Source: VXNE01 sp965261535 (GTDB lineage: Bacteria > Pseudomonadota > Gammaproteobacteria > Pseudomonadales > Azotimanducaceae). Taken from it: DNA of 64,000 bases. Below, piece by piece: positions 27,671-34,600 of this stretch. The translations under genes were made by a program, and so were the position numbers. The stretch is taken from assembly GCA_965261535.1 (NCBI GenBank), contig OZ253469.1, forward strand, positions 744,001-808,000, read 5' to 3'. Numbering within the stretch: position 1 is the first letter of the stretch; each line of letters opens with the position of its first letter. The notes beneath the pieces were generated by a model. The model saw nothing but the letters and a program-made list of their open reading frames with translations, was not told where the DNA came from and ran no database searches.

Positions 27671-27891
27671 GTTCTTCGCACGTCAAGTTGATCTGGTTTC
27701 GGCCTGCGGGAAGCAGTTCCGAACACGCCTGCGAGGAACCGCTGCGCTCCTAGCCTGGATATTTCACCAAGCCGCTTGTTGAATAGACAAACGTCTTTTA
27801 GTTCCAATAGGTTAATCTCATATTTCGAACATCCTGCCGGATACAAACTGCGCTGGCCGCGCCCTCGCACGGTGGGGTCGGACCACGGGCG

Positions 27892-27915
27892 GAGCCGAAG
27901 GCGCCGCCCGTGGGG
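27892..27915 (-). repeat. 24-bp dispersed repeat, inverted copy 3
   Basis: This is the reverse complement of the 2382/18249 sequence with about two mismatches. It lies inside the segment that splits the MITE-like element and just before the inverted repeats bounding the palindromic array. Confidence 0.55.
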
Positions 27916-27917
27916 CA

Positions 27918-28145
27918 CTTTTGCCCGCGTGCGTACACATGGTCGCTACACCGTAAGGCGTGGCTATGCTTCCGTCTCCTCTCTTGCGAGGGGTGCCCCC
28001 TCGCGCTGCTGTCTTCTTGCGAGGGGCGCCCCCTCGCGCTGCTGTCTTCTTGCGAGGGGCGCCCCCTCGCGCTGCTGTCTTCTTGCGAGGGGCGCCCCCT
28101 CGCGCTCCCCGGCTGAAGGCTCCGAGCACACGCACGCGGGCAAAA
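27918..28145. repeat. 228-bp unit: palindromic array flanked by 16-bp perfect inverted repeats
   Basis: TTTTGCCCGCGTGCGT at 27918-27933 is perfectly inverted at 28130-28145. Between them, at 27983-28123, lies a four-unit GCGAGGGG array (TTGCGAGGGGCGCCCCCTCG plus CGCTGCTGTCTTC, 33-bp period) ending in the CCCCGGCTGAAGGCTCC tail. This is the only array in the window with clear flanking inverted repeats. Confidence 0.85.
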
Positions 28146-28187
28146 TCCTGCGCGATCATCGCGGCCCTTGATGAAATATCCGGGCTA

Positions 28188-28293
28188 GTGTCGTGTCCCG
28201 CCAAGGCCATAGCCGCGCGATGGTAGGCGGTGGTCGAAGCTACGGCAAGGTTGTCCATCGGGCACGGCCTTGGAACAATGCGGGACACGACAC
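28188..28293. mobile_element. 106-bp MITE-like element with GTGTCGTGTCCCGC ends
   Basis: GTGTCGTGTCCCGC at 28188-28201 is perfectly inverted at 28280-28293. It begins at the last base of the CTAG end of the previous element, so two unrelated short elements are abutted. The terminal 14 bases are the same as those of the 5700-5957 element, but the interior is different and shorter. It ends 19 bases before the hemH start codon and so forms the hemH upstream region. Confidence 0.85.
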
Positions 28294-28312
28294 CAAGCCA
28301 ATCAGGAATTCC

Positions 28313-29536
28313 ATGAACGAGCGCGGTGTGCTGATCGCCAATCTCGGATCGCCCGCCGGTTGCGACACCGCCTCGGTGCGCCGCTATCTGAACGAGTTCC
28401 TGATGGACCCCCACGTCATGGATGTGCCGTGGCCGATACGGCGAATGATCGTGTCCGCTTTCATTCTTCCACGCCGACCGCGACGCAGCGCCGCGGCGTA
28501 CCAGGCAATCTGGCGCGATGACGAACCGGGGTCGCCCCTTGTTCACCATACGCTGGCGCTGGCGGACCGCATCCGCGGTCTGACCGGCCTGCGGGTCGCC
28601 GTTGGCATGCGCTACGGCACACCCAGCCTGGTCGACGGTATCGCGGCCTTGGGACAGGTGGATGAAGTCCTCCTCATCCCCATGTATCCGCAGCACGCGG
28701 CATCCACCCGGACGACCACCATCGAGCGCGTGAAGGCGCTGACGCCTGTTCGGTTGCGCGTGATGCCGCCCTTCTACGCGCGCGCGGCGTTCCTCGACGG
28801 TGTCGCCCGGCTGGTGCGCTCGACCATGGACCCCGAAGACCACCTGGTCTTCAGCTATCACGGCTTGCCCGAGCGGCACCTCACCAAAGCCGACCCCACC
28901 GGGTCGCACTGCCTCGTCGGCGCCGATTGCTGCGAGACGCCCTCGCCCGCCCACGCCACCTGCTACCGGCATCAGTGTCTGGAAACCACCCGGGCGCTTG
29001 CGCAGCGTCTCGGCATCCTTGCGAGGGGTGACCCCTCGCGCTCCCCCGCTGAAGGCTCCCTTCTTGCGAGGGGTGACCCCTCGCGCTCCCCGGCTGAAGG
29101 CTCCCTTCTTGCGAGGGGTGACCCCTCGCGCTCCCCGGCTGAAGGCTCCCTTCTTGCGAGGGGTGACCCCTCGCGCTCCCCGGCTGAAGGCTCCCGCTAT
29201 TTCACGAGTTTCCAGTCGCGCCTGGGCCGGATGCCCTGGCTGCGTCCCTACACCGACGAACTGCTGGAGGAACTGCCGCGACAGGGCACGCGTTCCATTA
29301 CCGTGGCGTGCCCCGCGTTCACCGCGGACAACCTCGAGACGCTGGAAGAAATCGGTATTCGGGGCCGGGCGACATTCATGGCCGCGGGCGGCATTTCATT
29401 TCGACTCGCGCCATGCCTCAACGACGACGAGGAGTGGGCCAGGAGCGTTGCCGCCTGGTGCACTGATCCGCCCCCGGAGCTGTTCTTCGACAAACCGTCG
29501 CCAGACCGCGCGACTTTCTTCACTCCCGGGGAGTGA
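28313..29536 (+). CDS. hemH: Ferrochelatase with a 59-residue repeat insert
   Basis: HemH inserts ferrous iron into protoporphyrin IX, the last step of haem synthesis. The protein has the N-terminal GVLIANLGSPAGCDTASVRRYLNEFL, the active-site block VFSYHGLPERHLTKADPTG (His of YHGLP) and the C-terminal CPAFTADNLETLEEI, all typical. Total length is 407, about 59 more than usual: residues about 236-294, between AQRLGI and RYFTSFQSRLGR, are four tandem copies of a 15-residue unit (LARGDPSRSPAEGSL) encoded by palindromic repeats at 29018-29194. The insert falls in a loop before the conserved FQSRLGR helix. The 3' end (29211-29481) is duplicated at 30681-30951. Confidence 0.9.
   Translation: MNERGVLIANLGSPAGCDTASVRRYLNEFLMDPHVMDVPWPIRRMIVSAFILPRRPRRSAAAYQAIWRDDEPGSPLVHHTLALADRIRGLTGLRVAVGMRYGTPSLVDGIAALGQVDEVLLIPMYPQHAASTRTTTIERVKALTPVRLRVMPPFYARAAFLDGVARLVRSTMDPEDHLVFSYHGLPERHLTKADPTGSHCLVGADCCETPSPAHATCYRHQCLETTRALAQRLGILARGDPSRSPAEGSLLARGDPSRSPAEGSLLARGDPSRSPAEGSLLARGDPSRSPAEGSRYFTSFQSRLGRMPWLRPYTDELLEELPRQGTRSITVACPAFTADNLETLEEIGIRGRATFMAAGGISFRLAPCLNDDEEWARSVAAWCTDPPPELFFDKPSPDRATFFTPGE
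29018..29194 (+). repeat. Palindromic GCGAGGGG array inside hemH
   Basis: Four 45-bp units (CTTGCGAGGGGTGACCCCTC then GCGCTCCCCGGCTGAAGGCTCCCTT in two stretches) give 177 bases, exactly 59 codons, open in the hemH frame. The palindrome centre is GGTGACC rather than the GGTGCCCC of other arrays. Units are nearly identical; the first differs at one base (CCCCCGCTG). Confidence 0.93.
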
Positions 29537-29547
29537 CTACTGGCCTT

Positions 29548-29575
29548 GCGCGGTGCGCGGTGCGCGGTGCGCGGT
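29548..29575 (+). repeat. 7-bp tandem repeat GCGCGGT behind hemH
   Basis: Four perfect copies of GCGCGGT follow the hemH stop. The sequence CTTGCGCGGT, which begins the array, recurs at 30671-30680 directly before the duplicated hemH 3' end, so it may mark the boundary of the intervening cassette. Confidence 0.8.
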
Positions 29576-29648
29576 ATTGACCTTAGCGGATAGAATATGG
29601 CTTGAGTTATCGATCAATGACAACTAGTTCCGGGGCGGTAACAAGGAT

Positions 29649-30392
29649 ATGAGCGACCTACGGCACGAGTATCGGTTCGAAATTGACGCGTGCAGTCCCG
29701 ACACCCTTCCCATGTCGCGATTGGCTGAATACATGGCTGACCTGGCGCAGTTGCTAGGTGAGGTTGAGCGGGTACATTTCGCACGGTTGGAGGCAGGCAG
29801 TGCCGTACTCGTACAATACGTCGAGTCAGCGGCTCTACCGAAAGTCCGCGAACGCATCCGAACCATCGCAACGGAAGAACCCGTTCCAGACGTAGCCAGA
29901 GCTTACGAAACGCTGAATCGACGTTTGGCTGGCGACAACGCCATCGGGAGCTTGCGCGAAAGTACCGGTTCTGAAGTCATCCGGTTTCCCGGTCGCGAGC
30001 GGTTGCAGCCGCTCACCTTCGGACCCTTCAATCAGCCAGGCATTCTCGATGGAGTACTTATCCGCGTTGGCGGCAGAGATGACACCGTGCCAGTACATCT
30101 GCAAGACGGAGATACCATCCATCTGTGCAACGCTACGCGCGAAATGGCCCGGCGGCTCGCTAGCCATCTCTACGGCGCTACGTTGCGCGTACGGGGACAC
30201 GGCCGCTGGGAGCGCGACGCAGACGGCTGGCTGCTGAAGCGCTTTAACATTACCGACTTCGAAGAACTCGACGAAGCCTCCTTGAGCGACGTTGTCGCGC
30301 AGCTACGCAACGTCAAAGGCAGCGGCTGGAGAAAAGTTGACAACCCGTCGGCAGAGCTTAAACGATCACGGGCCTCCGACGAACCTCTTTGA
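29649..30392 (+). CDS. Unknown protein paired with a PIN-domain gene
   Basis: The 247-residue protein has no recognised catalytic motif. It begins with a beta/alpha segment (HEYRFEIDACSPDTLPMSRLAEYMADLAQLLG), has a middle segment with SEVIRFPGRERLQP, and a C-terminal alpha/beta part (LYGATLRVRGHGRWERDADGWLLKRF). Its stop overlaps the start of the PIN-domain reading frame as TGATG, so the two belong together. It might be a partner or cofactor of the PIN nuclease, but it does not look like a classical small antitoxin. It lies in the cassette between the two hemH 3' ends. Confidence 0.6.
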   Translation: MSDLRHEYRFEIDACSPDTLPMSRLAEYMADLAQLLGEVERVHFARLEAGSAVLVQYVESAALPKVRERIRTIATEEPVPDVARAYETLNRRLAGDNAIGSLRESTGSEVIRFPGRERLQPLTFGPFNQPGILDGVLIRVGGRDDTVPVHLQDGDTIHLCNATREMARRLASHLYGATLRVRGHGRWERDADGWLLKRFNITDFEELDEASLSDVVAQLRNVKGSGWRKVDNPSAELKRSRASDEPL

Positions 30393-30651
30393 TGCCCGTC
30401 TTCGACGCTACGGCACTATTGCACTTTCTAGCGGCAGTCTGCGCGCGGGTCTTCAAACGACTCGCGCGAAACTCAAGTTTGACCGACAGATCATCGCGAT
30501 TACTCGAACTCAAGAGCAGACTACCATTTACTCCGATGACGGAGATATCGCGAGACTCGCCGATGCGCTTGAACTTACCGTCGTCCCCATGCATGAACTA
30601 CCTCTACCGCCTGAAGACATGCAGGTGGAACTTGAACTAGACGACGAATAG
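30392..30651 (+). pseudogene. PIN-domain protein, internally deleted and frameshifted
   Basis: The frame from 30392 gives the typical PIN start MPVFDATALLHFL (Asp in FDAT). After about 15 codons similarity is lost; the C-terminal PIN part is found in another frame (LKFDRQIIAITRTQEQTTIYSDDGDIARLADA then LPLPPEDMQ), with the conserved acidic DDGD, up to a stop at 30649-30651. The middle of the domain, roughly 60-70 residues including the second acidic residue, is missing. The nuclease is therefore inactive as it stands, while its upstream partner gene is intact. Confidence 0.75.
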
Positions 30652-30680
30652 TTTGCCACCGCCCCCATCTGCTTGCGCGG

Positions 30681-30951
30681 TCCAGTCACGCCTCGGCCGG
30701 ATGCCCTGGCTGCGTCCCTACACCGACGAGCTGCTGGAGGAACTGCCGCGACAAGGCACACGTTCCATTACCGTGGCGTGTCCCGCTTTCACCGCGGATA
30801 ATCTCGAGACGCTGGAAGAAATCGGCATTCGGGGGCGGGCGACATTCATGGCCGCGGGCGGCGTTTCGTTTCGACTCGCGCCGTGCCTCAACGACGACGA
30901 GGAGTGGGCCAGGGGCGTTGCCGTCTGGTGCGCTGATCCGCCCCCGGAACT
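30681..30951 (+). pseudogene. hemH: Second copy of the hemH 3' end
   Basis: Bases 30681-30951 align without gaps to 29211-29481 of hemH at a constant offset of 1470. I count 18 mismatches in about 271 bases (about 93% identity), most in third codon positions. The frame encodes FQSRLGRMPWLRPYTDELLE to DPPPEL and then ends in unrelated sequence at 30973. It cannot be expressed as a ferrochelatase fragment of use. Mostly silent differences suggest the copy came from a diverged allele rather than a recent local duplication. Confidence 0.9.
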
Positions 30952-31028
30952 GCACGCTTCACCAAATAGCTGATTGAGTGAAGCGGTTCTGCGGGCATCG
31001 CCCTTCGTGCGCGGTGCGCATAGCCCCG

Positions 31029-31454
31029 TCAGTCACCTACTGCCCGCAACATGGAGGACCCCATAGCGCCCAGGAGCAGCGGCAGCGACGCATCGATGAG
31101 TATCCAGACGAGGGAAGTCGTATCGCTTCCAGGCGCGGTGTACCCCGGACTCAGCAGGGCGAACCAGTTCCAGAAAAACAGGATCCCCACGAACAGGGTG
31201 CCGTAGAAAAACGTATTGGCGACAAGGTACTCGCGCGTCACCCCCGTATCGTCGGCCTCCGCCGCCCGCTTGAGGACGTAGGCGACTCTGACGCCCAGCA
31301 AGAGTGCGAGCGCCATGAGCGGATCCAGGATTTCCCAGACCGAACTATACGACGGCCCAGCCTCGGACGTGTGGTAGAGCGGCTCGACCACCGTGTGCAC
31401 CGCGACCAGCACCGCCGTCGCAATGAGAAATACGCCGCCGATTCGATTGAACAT
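31029..31454 (-). CDS. Small integral membrane protein, unknown function
   Basis: The 141-residue protein has four predicted membrane helices: IGGVFLIATAVLVAVHTVV, ILDPLMALALLLGVRVAYVL, FFYGTLFVGILFFWNWFALL and SLVWILIDASLPLLLGAMG. No motif identifies a function. The ATG at 31454 has a GGAG ribosome site six bases upstream; ATGs at 31460 or 31481 are less well placed. It is alone between the hemH remnant and the carboxylase gene. Confidence 0.65.
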   Translation of the reverse strand: MFNRIGGVFLIATAVLVAVHTVVEPLYHTSEAGPSYSSVWEILDPLMALALLLGVRVAYVLKRAAEADDTGVTREYLVANTFFYGTLFVGILFFWNWFALLSPGYTAPGSDTTSLVWILIDASLPLLLGAMGSSMLRAVGD

Positions 31455-31603
31455 GTCCATCTCCCACATCAGTAGAGCCAACAGACATTACCACCCCACC
31501 TTGCGCTGGCGCCGGGAACATCAGAAATCCCGAAGCGATCGCGTCCTGCGCCAAGGCATTGGTAATGGTCAGGCTGGGCGCGCCGAGCCGGCGCACCAGG
31601 GGC

Positions 31604-34600
31604 TCATTCGGCTTCCGCGCCTTGCGTCGGCTTGACAACGAACAACAGGTCGCCGGCGTTGACCTGCTGGCCGCTCGTGACGTTGATGTGAGTCACTTCG
31701 TACTCGCCATCGCGGTAGAGGCCATTGTCTCCCGAGTTGTAGTCCCCGAGCCGCAGCGGGGTGAAAATCTTGAACGCCTCGAGCTGGCACAGAATGTCGT
31801 TCAGGCCGATGCGTTGGCCGGGCTGGACGAATTCGGGTTCCGCCGGTGACGGCGTGGCGAAAAAGATGCCCGCGGACGGCGACAGCACGCGCAGTTCGAC
31901 GCTGTTCTCTATACGGATGGCGTCGCCGCCGATATCGCCGGGTCGAGGCCCGGCAGCGCCTTCTATCTCCTCTATCAGCGAGTCGGTGTCCCTGCCTTCG
32001 AGAAACTGCGGCAAATAGCCGGTGTCGTAGTCGCCCGCGAGGAACGTCGGATCCCGCAACACGCGTTTGACCAGCGCGATGTTCGTCGCGATGCCTTCCA
32101 TGCGCACCCGGTCCAGGTAGTTCGCAAGCTTGGCCGCCGTATCGGCGCGGTCTCGGCCGTGCGCGATCACCTGGCCGATCATGCTGTCGTAGTAGGGCGA
32201 AATGAACCTGTTCGGTCCCGCGATGCTGATGACGTCTATGTCTTGGGCCGAAGGGAACTCGCACGCGGTGATAGTTCCGGGGCTCGGTTGAAAGGAGTGA
32301 TCCCCCGCTGCTATGCGCTCGGCGTTGATGCGCGCTTCAATGGCATAGCCGTTCTCGCGCACCTCAAGGTCGGCGATGCTGTTCCCGGCGGCGATGTTGA
32401 ACTGTTCGCCGACGATGTCGACGCCGGACACCATCTCGGTAACCGGATGCTCCACCTGCAGGCGTGTGTTCATCTCCATGAAGTAGACCGCCTCGGCGTC
32501 GAGGTCGTAGATGAACTCGACCGTGCCGGCGCCGACGTATGCCACCTCGTCGGCGAGCGCCGCCGCGTGTTCGAGCACCGCACTCGCAAGGGCGTCAGGC
32601 AGCATGGTCGAACCGGACTCTTCGATCACCTTCTGCTTGTCCCGCTGCACGCTGCAATCGCGCAGGCCGAGCACCTTCGTGTTGCCATGGTAATCGCGCA
32701 GGATCTGCGCTTCGATGTGACGCAGCGAGGTGATGTACTTCTCCAGATAGACATCGCCGTTGCCGAAGGCCGCGCGGGCCTCCGCGGAAACGCGTTGAAA
32801 CAACTCGTGGAAGCGATCCCGCGATTCGACCACCTGGATCCCTTTGCCGCCGCCCCCGTGCACCGCCTTGATCAGTATCGGGTAACCGATCTCGTCGGCC
32901 AACGCGGCCGCGCGGTCGACCTCGGTCACGATTCCATGGCTGCCCGGCACCACCGGCACGCCCAGCCGCATCGCGGTCGTGATGGCGTTCGATTTGTTCC
33001 CCATGATGTCCATCGTGACCGCGGACGGGCCGATGAAGTTGATCCCGCGGGAGCGGACGAGTTCGGCGAACTGGCTGCTCTCGGAAAGGAAACCGATGCC
33101 GGGATGCAGGGCGTCGACGCCCTCGTGTTCGGCAACGGCAATGACGGAAAGCGCGTTGAGGTAGCTCTCGTCGGGCGTGGCGCCGCCGATGCACACCACC
33201 GAATCGCGTTCGGAGAGCATGTCGACGGGTAGCGATTCCATGTCCGGATCCGACTGCACCAGAACGACCGCAACCCCACGGCGCTGGGCGATGCGGATCA
33301 GCTTGACCGCGGTACAGCCGCGCCCGTGAATCAACACCTTCGACACGGGTCTGATCAGGTCGGCGGGCTTCACCGTCGGACGAGAAGGCGCGGTCATGCG
33401 TCGCTCATGGCTGAGCACGCCAGCCATGACGCGATTGACGACGTCGGTCACCGACTCGACGGGGACCGGAATATCGGGGTCGATTTTCCGCAGTTCGTCG
33501 TCGAGCTCGAGCAAGAGCGGATGTTTGACCAGGCCCTGCATCGCCCCCGGAGTATCGCAGAGATAGTTGGACAGGATCGCGTCCATGGGGAGGTTGGACG
33601 GCACGACGATCTGTCCCGCGAACGGCATGCTGGCGCCCGAGAAGTAGTACGTCTGCGCCAGCGGATGCGTGACGAAACTCGCCTGCGCGCCGCCCGTGCA
33701 GTCGCCGAAGCCAAACATGATGATGGGCAGGTCGTAGTCGCGGACGAAACGCGTGATGCGGTCGTTGATGGCCGCCATGGAAAACAGCGCGCCGGCGCCC
33801 TCCTTCGTCTGCATGCCCCCGGAGGAGATGAAGCAGATCACCGGCAGGTGCTGTTCCGCGCACGCGACCAGCAGTTTGCAGAACTTCTCCGCGCTGGCCA
33901 TATCGAAGGCGCCCGCCTGGAAGTCGGCGTTCGAGATAACGGCGCCGACGCGCAGACCTCCTTCGCCGTCCTTGAACCTGCCGATCCCGGTGACGACGCC
34001 GCACGGCGTGGTTGCGTTTGCCAGCGCGGTCTCGATGGACTGGCGCAGGCCTGGAAATTCGCAAGGGTCGGAGCTCAGGAGGTCGGCGAACAGTTCTTCG
34101 AATTCGGAAAAGAACATGTCGATGAATGCATTCGGCGCCGTGGCGCGCCGGGACTTGAAACGCTGGAGCGTGTTCTGGGTGCGCAGATCGCGGTAGGCGA
34201 TGTGGAGCCGATTCCAGAAGTCCTTTCGACCGATCTTTCGGGGCGCGATGCGCCCGTCGTATCGGCGACCGTCCCATTCCGAACGCAGATACGACAGCAG
34301 CAGTTTCTCGAACAGGAAGGTGACGACCACGAAGAGCGTGTCCGGCAAGTGCGCGAAAGCCCGCTTTTTCCACTCTTCCACAGCGCGAAAGAAGTCGCCG
34401 GACCGGGGATTGTCCGCGATGCGTCTGTACCAGTCGAAAAACTGCCCCTTGAGACGCCCGGCGGCCTGTCCGGAGTTTGCGTCGGCCGGCGCGTCGAAGG
34501 TCATACTCCTGGCGGCCGCCGCGAACGCGAGGTCGATCAGCCCCGACAGGGATGTCTTCGACAGGCTGCGTGTGCGACCGGCTTCTTCGGCGATGGAGTC

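Larger units (their letters stand above)
27750..28188. mobile_element. MITE-like element with CTAGCC(T/C)GGATATTTCA ends, interrupted
   Basis: The left end CTAGCCTGGATATTTCA (27750-27766) is matched by the inverted right end TGAAATATCCGGGCTAG (28172-28188). The left part runs to 27863 and the right part resumes at 28155; at 38407-38550 the same two parts are directly joined (CTGCGCTGGCCGCGCC then ATCATCGCGG). So a copy of the element here has been split by about 291 bases that carry another repeat structure. No transposase is present. This accounts for most of the 642-base hisH-hemH gap. Confidence 0.8.

Noticed and set aside
27983..28123. A CRISPR array at the GCGAGGGG repeats
   Set aside because: Units are contiguous tandem copies with no unique spacers, periods vary (32-45 bases), arrays lie in genes, and no cas genes are nearby.
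28193..28312. A longer ferrochelatase start in the upstream element
   Set aside because: The extra 40 residues would be encoded by the 106-base inverted-repeat element; the conserved N-terminus begins at the ATG at 28313.
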